Both the position numbers and the translations under genes were made by a program. This document shows, piece by piece, positions 17,822 to 25,478 of a stretch of DNA of 64,000 nt. Location: contig CAMYXF010000005.1 in assembly GCA_947303185.1 (NCBI GenBank), positions 122,574 through 186,573 of the forward strand, written 5' to 3'. The number at the start of each line of letters is the position of its first letter. The stretch's first letter is position 1. The stretch is from an uncultured Clostridia bacterium (GTDB taxonomy: Bacteria; Bacillota; Clostridia; Saccharofermentanales; Saccharofermentanaceae). The notes under the pieces were generated by a model. The model was not told the origin of the DNA. It saw only the letters and a program-made list of their open reading frames with translations, and did no database searches.

Positions 17822-18855
17822 GATTATTCTTAAACAGATTATCGGTCCTCGCAAAGCGAAGCTTCATAAATCCCGCAATGTACGTCATGAGCGCAGTAAT
17901 CCTCCTCATGGCCCTGCTCGTCATCTTCGTACCCGAGAAGGATACGTCGGTATATATTCCTGTAGCAGTCCTCAACAACGACAACTCGGAAGAGACCGAA
18001 GAGATTGTCGACCGCCTCTGCTCGATGAATTCCATCTTCCATTTCTACGAAGTCGATGACGAGGAAGAGATCTATAAAGACCTCGCATCGGGAAAAGCTA
18101 ACACCGCTTACATCTTCCCCAAGAACTTCACTGAGCACCTGACTGACAGCGGCTCCAAGTACGATGTCCAGCAGATATCAACTCCGGCATCAAGCTTCAT
18201 TTTCCTCTCCAGAGAAGAGGTCTTCGGAAGCTTCTACGAGTACGGCGCACGCCAGGTAATCAGCGACACGTTTGCAGACTTCGGTTATGAAGTCGACGCA
18301 CACGATCCCAGACTTAAAGAGATCTTCGACAAGTACATCGATGACCAGTATCTGTTCGCATTAGAGAGCGTCGAAGGCACGGTCTATAACGCGATTACAA
18401 GATCCGAAAAGGTCCCGATCCCGCTTTATAAGTTTGCAGGATTCTTCATCTTCACGGCTGCCCTCCTCGGCACGCTCGCATTCTTAAATGACCAGGACAA
18501 CCGCATTTATCTGAGATTTAAGCTTTTCGAGAGGATCTACTTGGGACTCATCCAGGTAGCTGTATTCACGTTCCCTGCCATGATCGTCTCCCTCTTCTGC
18601 TTCCTGATCTCACGCACGGAATTCTCGGTGCTTCACGTGATCTTATACACCGTCATTGTCACGCTCGTCGCATTCGTTGCAGGAACCATAATGACGCTCC
18701 TCCCGATCCGCACGGCGCGCTCCAAGATCTTCTCGGCAATCCTGCCCGTATACCTGATCCTCTCATTCCTCTTCTCAGGAATCTTAATGGATCTCACAAA
18801 CTTCGGCACGGCACTCCGAACACTGTCGAGACTGTTCCCGCCGTCAATGTTCTGA
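17818..18855 (+). CDS. ABC-2 type permease, second subunit
   Basis: A 345-residue paralogue of the preceding permease: N-terminal helix (about 17-38), extracytoplasmic domain (about 45-200) and C-terminal helices (about 205-340). The C-terminal part LSFLFSGILMDLTNFGTALR, then LSRLFPPSMF resembles the end of ABC-2 membrane domains. It is the last gene of the operon; the following 360 bp is noncoding and carries hairpin repeats. Confidence 0.85.
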   Translation: MRLFLNRLSVLAKRSFINPAMYVMSAVILLMALLVIFVPEKDTSVYIPVAVLNNDNSEETEEIVDRLCSMNSIFHFYEVDDEEEIYKDLASGKANTAYIFPKNFTEHLTDSGSKYDVQQISTPASSFIFLSREEVFGSFYEYGARQVISDTFADFGYEVDAHDPRLKEIFDKYIDDQYLFALESVEGTVYNAITRSEKVPIPLYKFAGFFIFTAALLGTLAFLNDQDNRIYLRFKLFERIYLGLIQVAVFTFPAMIVSLFCFLISRTEFSVLHVILYTVIVTLVAFVAGTIMTLLPIRTARSKIFSAILPVYLILSFLFSGILMDLTNFGTALRTLSRLFPPSMF

Positions 18856-18892
18856 TTGGTGAGCAGCTCTTTTCGAATGGCTGTTTTCGAGA

Positions 18893-19124
18893 TGTGACAG
18901 ATTTACGTACCTGTAATCGAAAAATGTTGTTTAGGTACGTAATGGCTTCATGTCACAGGTTCCATTACTTGCTGAAATTCATAAACTCTATCTCAGCAAG
19001 TAAAAAACGAGCCGATATTCACTCAAGTGAGCTTAAATTACTTCCTGAAATGGGAAAGTGATTTTTCAGCAAGTAAAAACTCGAAAACATGGGCCTCGGA
19101 TGAGCGCCTTTTACTTGCTGAAAA
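18893..19124. repeat. Hairpin array with TTACGTACCT and TTACTTGCTGAAA words
   Basis: The first hairpin pairs TTACGTACCT (18903-18912) with AGGTACGTAA (18933-18942), nested in TGTGACA/TGTCACA. The second pairs TTACTTGCTG (18965-18974) with CAGCAAGTAA (18994-19003). The third pairs TTACTTCCTGAAA (19038-19050) with TTTCAGCAAGTAA (19064-19076), with one mismatch. A lone half-word TTACTTGCTGAAA lies near 19111. The same two words recur at 49.4 kb. The 18856-19157 stretch holds nothing else that I can see. Confidence 0.85.
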
Positions 19125-19157
19125 TGGAAAACGCTAATCCAGTACGTAAACAACCAA

Positions 19158-19190
19158 TGAAAAAGGGTTGCCTCATTCGAGACAACCCTT
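19158..19190 (-). terminator. Intrinsic terminator, GTCTC/GAGGC family
   Basis: On the minus strand: AAGGGTTGTCTC, loop GAAT, GAGGCAACCCTT, then TTT. It terminates the acidic lipoprotein gene. The wobble orientation again follows transcription. Confidence 0.85.
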
Positions 19191-19215
19191 AATAAATTTC
19201 AAATCACGTTACTGA

Positions 19216-20112
19216 TCAGATATCCCAATCATCGTAATCGTCGTCATAAGAACCAGCACCGCTGAGGAGTCCGCCGTAGTTATCTACTGCATCCTCGATG
19301 AGCTGCTCAACAACGTTCTTGTTTGCAGGAACTGATGTCGGGTTGCTAGCTGCGCCGAAAGCCTTAGAGAAAGAATTGAGGTTGGAAGCCTTTGTGTTGA
19401 AGCCTACACCTGCGATGATGAAGATGTTGCTGCCGTTGATTTCGAAAGAAACAGCGATATCGCCCTTGAGTGATGTAGCGATTTCTTCGAAGTCGTCAGA
19501 ATCATAGAGTGTGTCAACCATATCCATGAGGTCTTCGTTCTGGAGGAGAATCTTACAAACTGTAGCAATGTCTACATGGAATCTGAAGTAACCGTCCTTC
19601 TTGCCTGCATAGTATTCCTTGCCTGAGAGATCCTTAACGTCGATATCATACTGATCGAGCATGTCCTCAATGAAATCCATACCATCACCAACATAATCGT
19701 CAGCGAGTGAGATCTGGAGTGCGAAAGCACCGTCAACTACCTGGTCAGGGAGATCTTCGGGATCGTCAAGTTCTGTGAGGTCTTCCATACCGGAGCACTT
19801 AGCTGCGAATGCAAGAGATGTAACGTCATCAGCATCGATAACACCGCCGAGGCCGAGATCACCAAGGAATGACTCGATCTCTTCCGGATTGTCCTCGCAA
19901 TAGTCCTCATCTGCTACTGCATAGAGACCATCTTCGAGGTCATCGTAGTCAGGTGAAGCAGAATCCTCAAGATCGAATTCCTCGAGCTTAAGCTTCTCAC
20001 AAGCCTTAGTAAACTTCTCTGTGGTAATAGTTGTTGTCTTGCTGCATCCTGCGAAAAGTCCTGCAGCCATAGCTACTGTAAGGACGCATGCTAAAACCTT
20101 AGTCTTTTTCAT
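19216..20112 (-). CDS. Acidic lipoprotein of unknown function
   Basis: A 298-residue protein with a lipoprotein signal peptide (GLFAGCSK, lipid Cys near 23). The mature part is very rich in Asp and Glu, for example EEFDLEDSASPDYDDLEDGL near residue 45, and ends in SYDDDYDDWDI. A hydrophobic GDIAVSFEINGSNIFIIAGV segment lies near residue 225. I recognise no domain. GGAGGGT precedes the ATG. It is a single gene with its own terminator, divergent from the sodium symporter. Confidence 0.75.
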   Translation of the reverse strand: MKKTKVLACVLTVAMAAGLFAGCSKTTTITTEKFTKACEKLKLEEFDLEDSASPDYDDLEDGLYAVADEDYCEDNPEEIESFLGDLGLGGVIDADDVTSLAFAAKCSGMEDLTELDDPEDLPDQVVDGAFALQISLADDYVGDGMDFIEDMLDQYDIDVKDLSGKEYYAGKKDGYFRFHVDIATVCKILLQNEDLMDMVDTLYDSDDFEEIATSLKGDIAVSFEINGSNIFIIAGVGFNTKASNLNSFSKAFGAASNPTSVPANKNVVEQLIEDAVDNYGGLLSGAGSYDDDYDDWDI

Positions 20113-20251
20113 AATAGTGAACCCTCCTTATGGGAATAGTTGAATTGTATCACAAATCAGTATTTCTTGACTATTTGTTATAGTGTAAACAAAATAACGC
20201 CCGCGTGCTATTATTGTTCGGTGAAATGCTATATAACGCGAGGGGGTTTAT

Positions 20252-21790
20252 ATGCGCGAGAAGTGGTCATCAAGATCAGCATTTATTCTGGCAGCAATCG
20301 GTTCTGCCGTAGGTTTGGGAAACGCCTGGAGATTTCCGGGACTTGCCGCTAAGTATGGCGGAGGAGCTTTCCTTTTCGTTTATCTCATTGCTATGCTCGT
20401 TGTCGGCATTCCGCTCCTCATGATGGAGATCTCGGTTGCCAGATACACAAGACAGGGTGCGCCCGGTTCAATGCGCGCTCTCAATAAAAAGGCCGAGAGC
20501 ATCGGCTGGATCGCCGTATCCAACGGTATCGGTATCTCAATCTACTACGCCGCTGTTTTCGCATGGGTCATCCTGATGTTCGTAATGAGCTTCAAGTTCA
20601 TGAACATGACAGGCGACACCGATGCTGCAAGCAATCTCTGGGCTGAGACGATCAAGACAACAGGAACCACTTCCGGTTTCACGACGATCTCATGGCCTGT
20701 ACTTGGCTGCCTCATCGCAGCATGGGTCCTCTGCTATGTCTGCATCAGAAACGGCACGACAACCGTAGGCAAGGTAGTTAAGTTCACCGTATCACTCCCT
20801 GTCATCTGCCTTCTCATCATGGCAGTAAGAGGTATCATGATGCCCGGCGCCATGGCCGGAATGGCAAAGCTCTTCATCCCTGACTGGACTGCTCTTTCTG
20901 ACTCCAATCTCTGGGTAGACGCTGTCGGCCAGGTATTCTATTCGCTCTCAACATCCATGGCGATCATGTTCGCTTACGGATCATTCCTTGATAAGAAATC
21001 CAACATTGTCGTTGATACGATTATCATCGCTTTCTCCGACATGTTCATCAGTATCCTCGCAGGCATCGTTATGTTCACGACGATGGCAGGCGTAGGAATG
21101 CTCGACAACATGTCCGCATCCGGTATCGCTACGGCATTCATCATCTATCCTCAGGCAATCGTAAAGATCTCCAACAACGGAGTCTTCAACATGATCTTCG
21201 CGTTCATCTTCTACTTCTGCCTGATCACTCTGGCGATCGACTCACTGTTCTCGATCATCGAAGGTATCTCAACTGCCGTATCCGACAAGTTCAAGCTCAA
21301 TAAGAAGAGAACCACTCTCACGATCTGCATCATCGAAGGCATCATCAGCCTTATCTACATAACAGGTGCAGGCCTTGCAGTTCTTGATATCGTTGACTAC
21401 TTCATCAACAGCTACACGCTCATCATCACAGGCGTTCTTGAGATGATCGCTGCAGGATGGCTCTTCAAGACAACCAAGATTTTGGAAGAACTCAACCGCA
21501 ACACCAACAAGTTCAAGATGCCCGCATGGTGGTTCCTGCCGTCCATCAAGTTCATCTCACCGATCGTTCTCATGGGCCTTTTCGCGTGGAACCTCTATAA
21601 CCTCATCTCGGGCGGCGGTATCTACGGTGCAGGCGACGGATATTCAATGACCGCCAATATCGTCTTCGGCTGGTGCGTATCAGTACTTATCCTCTTATCC
21701 GGCCTGATCGTCAGGATCATCGTCAAGGTTAAGTCCGACAAGGGTTATAAGGAAGACAACAGAACCTGGGAAGATTTCAAAGAGTCTTAA
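20252..21790 (+). CDS. Sodium-dependent transporter, NSS (SNF) family
   Basis: A 512-residue, roughly 12-helix neurotransmitter:sodium symporter family protein, probably importing an amino acid with sodium. The N-terminal signature AAIGSAVGLGNAWRFPGLAA, then KYGGGAF matches helix 1, the sodium and substrate site. GAGGGGG lies 8 nt before the ATG. It is monocistronic: a GTCTC-family terminator follows within 30 bp. The C-terminal tail DNRTWEDFKES is charged and cytoplasmic. Confidence 0.92.
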   Translation: MREKWSSRSAFILAAIGSAVGLGNAWRFPGLAAKYGGGAFLFVYLIAMLVVGIPLLMMEISVARYTRQGAPGSMRALNKKAESIGWIAVSNGIGISIYYAAVFAWVILMFVMSFKFMNMTGDTDAASNLWAETIKTTGTTSGFTTISWPVLGCLIAAWVLCYVCIRNGTTTVGKVVKFTVSLPVICLLIMAVRGIMMPGAMAGMAKLFIPDWTALSDSNLWVDAVGQVFYSLSTSMAIMFAYGSFLDKKSNIVVDTIIIAFSDMFISILAGIVMFTTMAGVGMLDNMSASGIATAFIIYPQAIVKISNNGVFNMIFAFIFYFCLITLAIDSLFSIIEGISTAVSDKFKLNKKRTTLTICIIEGIISLIYITGAGLAVLDIVDYFINSYTLIITGVLEMIAAGWLFKTTKILEELNRNTNKFKMPAWWFLPSIKFISPIVLMGLFAWNLYNLISGGGIYGAGDGYSMTANIVFGWCVSVLILLSGLIVRIIVKVKSDKGYKEDNRTWEDFKES

Positions 21791-21814
21791 TCAGTTCGAA
21801 AATAAAGACGAGTC

Positions 21815-21850
21815 AAAAGGATGTCTCAAATGGGGCATCCTTTTTTATTT
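21815..21850 (+). terminator. Intrinsic terminator, GTCTC/GGGGC variant
   Basis: AAAAGGATGTCTC, loop AAAT, GGGGCATCCTTTT followed by TTATTTT. It ends the sodium symporter gene. It is a family member with two U-G wobbles. Confidence 0.85.
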
Positions 21851-21858
21851 TGCTTAAA

Positions 21859-22028
21859 ATTCAGTTCGTTTTTCAGTAAGCAACTGAATTTTAAACTGAA
21901 TATAGTTCATGCACGGCGAATATTCAGTTCGTTTTTCAGTTAGCAACTGATTTTTAAACTGAATATAGTTCATGCATGGCGAATATTCAGTTCGTTTTTC
22001 AGTAAGCAACTGATTTTTAAACTGAATT
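21859..22028. repeat. 63-bp tandem repeat (2.7 copies) of ATTCAGTT hairpins
   Basis: Copies start at 21859, 21922 and 21985. Each unit forms ATTCAGTT ... AAACTGAAT with an inner CAGT/ACTG hairpin. Copies 1 and 2 are followed by ATAGTTCATGCA, then GGCGAAT. The 63-bp period is a multiple of three, which leaves an open minus-strand frame of 21-residue repeats; I regard that frame as a by-product. The array starts about 9 nt after the terminator T-run. A similar hairpin design recurs at 44.2 kb. Confidence 0.9.
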
Positions 22029-22090
22029 TTCGAGGACACTTAGCATCGCGAATAGCATCTCGAAAACCTGTTTGGCAAAAATACGGCGCA

Positions 22091-22176
22091 GCCGAACAAA
22101 TGAAGTAACAAACAGCTGTTTGTATGGGGAAAATATTGATAGTTGTTCGGCACTGCCGAACGAATGTAGTAACAAA
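22091..22176. repeat. Direct repeat pair upstream of the glycosyltransferase
   Basis: GCCGAACAAATGAAGTAACA (22091-22110) recurs as GCCGAACGAATGTAGTAACA (22155-22174). Between them lie the palindrome AAACAGCTGTTT (22110-22121) and a hairpin GTTCGGC/GCCGAAC (22145-22161). They lie upstream of a TATAAT box at 22212-22217, so they could be operator sites for the glycosyltransferase gene. Confidence 0.6.
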
Positions 22177-22211
22177 AAAGCCTCAAGGAAAGCGTTTTCC
22201 GGAAATTGTTG

Positions 22212-22217
22212 TATAAT
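22212..22217 (+). promoter_or_regulatory. Possible -10 box for the glycosyltransferase operon
   Basis: TATAAT lies 39 bp before the ATG at 22256. No convincing -35 box is present at 17 nt upstream. Confidence 0.4.
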
Positions 22218-22255
22218 CTCTCTGATATGCAAATTATCAAGGGTGTTTTAGAGTT

Positions 22256-23419
22256 ATGAATGTGACGATCATCTGCGACGTTCTCGGTGTGCCCAATAAC
22301 GGAACATCCGTCGCTGCTTACAACCTGATAAACCATCTGAAATCGCAGGGACATAACGTCACTGTCGTTTGTTGCGATGCCGATAAAGAAGGCATGAGCG
22401 GTTATAAGATCGTACCCACCATGAAGCTCGGTCCGATTGCAAATGCAGCACTTGCCAGAAATGAAGTCGTACCCGCAAAAGCCGATCCGGCCATCCTTGA
22501 TGAAGCAATAAAAGATGCAGATGTCGTGCATCTACTGATGCCGTTCCCTCTTTCCTGGAAGGCAGTCAAGATATGCGAGAAATACGGTATTCCAATGACA
22601 TCGAGCTTCCATGTCCAGGCCGAGAATTTCACATGCCATATCGGCATGATGAAGTCAGCTTTTGCCACCAAGGAAGTCTACAAATACTTCTACAGGAAAG
22701 TATACAGCCACTGCACATATACGCACTACCCCACCGAATTCATTAAGCAGGATTTTGAGGGCAATATCAAAAAACATGTGCCTTCAAAGGTAATATCCAA
22801 CGGCGTTTCAGAGTATTTCTTTGAACCTGCGCCACCCGAAGCCATCGAAAAGCAGAAGGCAAAGAACAAGGATAAGTTCACCATCGTCGTTGTGGGAAGA
22901 TACTCCTCCGAGAAGGCCCAGCAGGTGCTCATCAAGGCAGTAGCAAAATCCAAATACAAGGATAAGATCCACCTGATTCTTGCAGGCGAAGGTCCCAAGA
23001 GAAGACGCTACAAGAAACTCGTCAAAAAGAACGGCGTTGACTGCGAGATGAGATTTTTCGACCACGATGAACTCAAGGAAGTGCTCAACGCTGCAGATCT
23101 TTATGTTCATACGGCTTATGTCGAGCTCGAGTCGATAGCATGTCTTGAAGCGATAGTTACAGGCCTCGTGCCCATCATCTGCAACTCCAAAAGAAGCGCT
23201 GCAAGATTCTTTGCCCGTGACGACAGATGCCTTTACCAGAAGTGGAATTCAGAAGACCTCAAGAATAAGATCGAATACTTCATGGAGAACCCCCAAGAAC
23301 TTGAAGCCTGCAGAAAAAAATATAAGACCCAGGCTAACGTATCAAGACTTGGCGAGTGCATGAACAAGATGGAGCAGATGCTGGAAGAAGCGGCAGAGAC
23401 CCGTCAAAAAGAGGCCTGA
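22256..23419 (+). CDS. Glycosyltransferase family 4 protein, likely lipid glycosyltransferase
   Basis: A 387-residue GT-B fold enzyme. The N-terminal domain begins with a Gly-rich turn (VLGVPNNGTSVAAYNL), and the C-terminal donor-binding domain has VVVGRYSSEKAQQVLIKA, ILAGEGPKRRRY and an E-x7-E motif in ELESIACLE. This resembles diacylglycerol glucosyltransferases and phosphatidylinositol mannosyltransferase relatives of Bacillota. The next gene, 4 bp on, is a lysophospholipid acyltransferase-like protein, which favours a glycolipid role. The acceptor is inferred only. Confidence 0.8.
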   Translation: MNVTIICDVLGVPNNGTSVAAYNLINHLKSQGHNVTVVCCDADKEGMSGYKIVPTMKLGPIANAALARNEVVPAKADPAILDEAIKDADVVHLLMPFPLSWKAVKICEKYGIPMTSSFHVQAENFTCHIGMMKSAFATKEVYKYFYRKVYSHCTYTHYPTEFIKQDFEGNIKKHVPSKVISNGVSEYFFEPAPPEAIEKQKAKNKDKFTIVVVGRYSSEKAQQVLIKAVAKSKYKDKIHLILAGEGPKRRRYKKLVKKNGVDCEMRFFDHDELKEVLNAADLYVHTAYVELESIACLEAIVTGLVPIICNSKRSAARFFARDDRCLYQKWNSEDLKNKIEYFMENPQELEACRKKYKTQANVSRLGECMNKMEQMLEEAAETRQKEA

Positions 23420-23423
23420 CGCC

Positions 23424-24209
23424 ATGAAAGAGCGTACTGTTTACTATTCGGACCTGTTAAATGACGATTTTGCAGGCACGAACATCAATACAAAGGAACT
23501 CCCAGCTGATTATCAGTATTTTTCGAAGAATCCGGTAAGGCGCGGCTTTGCGTGTGCCTTTTACCATGCGGCAGGCCCTCTCGTATGGCTTTTGCAGAAG
23601 ATCGTTTACGGCGAGAAAGTCATCGGAAGAGAAAAACTCAAACCCTACCGCAAGGAAGGATTCTTCCTTTACGGCAACCACACCAGGGCGATGGGCGACG
23701 CATACTGTCCGAGTCTTCTTGCCTGGCCAAAAAAGGCTTACATAGTTGCGAGCATGGACTGCTTTTCGATACCCGGAACGAGGAGGATAGTCGAAGATCT
23801 GGGCGGAATCCCGCTCCCGGGAAGCGCAAAGGGCTTCAAGAACTTTTCACAGGCGATGCGCCGTCATTCAGAGCTTTGTCACATTGTTACACTGTATCCT
23901 GAGGCCCATATCTGGCTCCACTACACGGGTATCCGCCCGTTCAAGTCGCCGGCCTTCCATTACCCGGCCGAGACGGGCAAACCGGTCTTCACTTTCACGA
24001 CGACATGGCACAAAAGAAAGCTTCTTCCGGGCTCCAGAACCATCGTTTACGTAGACGGACCTTTCATTCCCGACATGGATCTTCCGATGGACAAGCGCAA
24101 GGAAGCTTTACGCAACCAGGCACTCTCTGCCATGGAAAACAGTGCAAAGAACTCAACTTATGAGAAAATACATTATGTATACAGACCGAAGGAAGAAGCC
24201 GAGACATAA
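23424..24209 (+). CDS. Lysophospholipid acyltransferase-like protein (PlsC family)
   Basis: A 261-residue protein with the block YGNHTRAMGDAYCPSLLAWP near residue 92, corresponding to the acyltransferase NHxxxxD motif but with one extra residue between His and Asp. GGIPLPGS and the later LYPEAHIW match motifs II and III. It should transfer an acyl chain to a glycerolipid at the membrane. The gene lies 4 bp after the glycosyltransferase, with GAGG upstream. The altered motif spacing leaves some doubt about the exact reaction. Confidence 0.75.
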   Translation: MKERTVYYSDLLNDDFAGTNINTKELPADYQYFSKNPVRRGFACAFYHAAGPLVWLLQKIVYGEKVIGREKLKPYRKEGFFLYGNHTRAMGDAYCPSLLAWPKKAYIVASMDCFSIPGTRRIVEDLGGIPLPGSAKGFKNFSQAMRRHSELCHIVTLYPEAHIWLHYTGIRPFKSPAFHYPAETGKPVFTFTTTWHKRKLLPGSRTIVYVDGPFIPDMDLPMDKRKEALRNQALSAMENSAKNSTYEKIHYVYRPKEEAET

Positions 24210-24230
24210 GACCCCCGCAAGGAGCCCTGT

Positions 24231-24755
24231 TTGAATAAAGAATCTTTCAAAAAACTCGTTTTCAAGCTGATGCTGACATATGTCATTGCAGGCATAATCG
24301 GCTTTATTTACGAGACGATCTGCGTCTTTATCAACGACGGCGTCTTTGCCAAGCGCGGCACGACATTCGGCCCGTGGATCCCGATCTACGGCTTCGGCTG
24401 CCTTCTCATCTATTTCCTGACAATTAAAATCCACAATAAGCCGTGGCTCGTATTCCTGATAGGAGCCCTCTCGTGCGGCCTGTTAGAGCTCGCATCGGGA
24501 TTCGTGCTCGACAAGTTTTTCCACATGAGACTTTGGGATTATTCACTGGTCATGCTCAACTGGGGCAACCTGAACGGCTACATCTGCGTAAGGTCAGTTG
24601 TGACATGGGGTCTGTTCGGGCTCATTTTTATCTATGCGATACTTCCTCCCGTCGAAAAGTTCCAGGATAAGCATCCCAAGGCATTCAAGATCGTCTCGTT
24701 ATCTCTTTTCTCGTTATTCGTACTCGACATAATACTCGGTCTTAGTCTAAAATAA
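24231..24755 (+). CDS. CmpB-like membrane protein (PF06541 type), copy 1
   Basis: A 174-residue protein with five helices, starting at TTG 24231 with AAGGAG 6 nt upstream. The family core FGPWIPIYGFG lies near residue 45, preceded by IYETI and KRGTT. This family is named putative ABC transporter permease (ABC_trans_CmpB), although no ATPase is present here and transport is unproven. It is a tandem paralogue of the next gene and may be cotranscribed with the lipid genes upstream. Confidence 0.8.
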   Translation: MNKESFKKLVFKLMLTYVIAGIIGFIYETICVFINDGVFAKRGTTFGPWIPIYGFGCLLIYFLTIKIHNKPWLVFLIGALSCGLLELASGFVLDKFFHMRLWDYSLVMLNWGNLNGYICVRSVVTWGLFGLIFIYAILPPVEKFQDKHPKAFKIVSLSLFSLFVLDIILGLSLK

Positions 24756-24787
24756 TGCCCACTGACTAAAACGACGGAGACCTTCGG

Positions 24788-25333
24788 ATGAACATAGCTT
24801 ACCTTAAGAAAAGATTCCCGCTTCTCATGCTGATATTCGCATTCGGCGGCATCTTCGGCTTCATTTACGAAGAGATCTTCTACCGCTTCGACCTGGGTGA
24901 ATGGGTAAAGCGCGGCACGACATTCGGCCCCTGGATCCCCATCTACGGCTTCGGCGCGCTGATAATTCTGGGCCTCACCTTCACGTTCCGTAAAAAGCCT
25001 CTGGTCGTTTTCCTTTTTGCCACCATCGCATCAGGCATACTTGAGCTTGCTACAGGCTGGGTCGTACTGACCGTCTGGGGCATAAGGCTCTGGGACTATA
25101 ACGAAGAGATCTTGAACTTCGGCAACATCGGCGGTTTTGTATGCGTCAGATCCGTTCTTTTCTTCGGTATTTCGGGCGTTTTCCTTCAGTTTATAGTGGT
25201 TCCTCTTTTCGAGAAGTTAGAGCAGAAAATGCCTAAGAAACCCTGGCTTGCACTGTGTTTTATACCCGCAGGGCTCTTTATTCTGGACATCATCGCAAGC
25301 CTTATCTGCAGGGCTTTAGGCATTGTCGGATAA
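24788..25333 (+). CDS. CmpB-like membrane protein (PF06541 type), copy 2
   Basis: A 181-residue, five-helix paralogue of its neighbour. Both share FIYEE/T, KRGTTFGPWIPIYGFG and the later RLWDY and CVRSV segments. It starts 32 bp after copy 1. The family is of unknown biochemical function and is often found near envelope genes in Bacillota. No ATP-binding partner lies in the operon. Confidence 0.8.
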   Translation: MNIAYLKKRFPLLMLIFAFGGIFGFIYEEIFYRFDLGEWVKRGTTFGPWIPIYGFGALIILGLTFTFRKKPLVVFLFATIASGILELATGWVVLTVWGIRLWDYNEEILNFGNIGGFVCVRSVLFFGISGVFLQFIVVPLFEKLEQKMPKKPWLALCFIPAGLFILDIIASLICRALGIVG

Positions 25334-25478
25334 AATATCCCTGATTTTTACGTCTTTCTATAAATAAATTTTTACATTATGATAATAGAAGTTAATATAT
25401 CGCTTTGCTACGATATATCTGATATCCGTTACTAACATACTAGCTCGACGTCTGACGCCTTTGGGACAAGGAGCATTT

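Noticed and set aside
21854..22039. Minus-strand open frame of 61 residues with a repeated 21-residue unit
   Set aside because: It is produced by the 63-bp tandem DNA repeat, has no ribosome site and lies right after a terminator.
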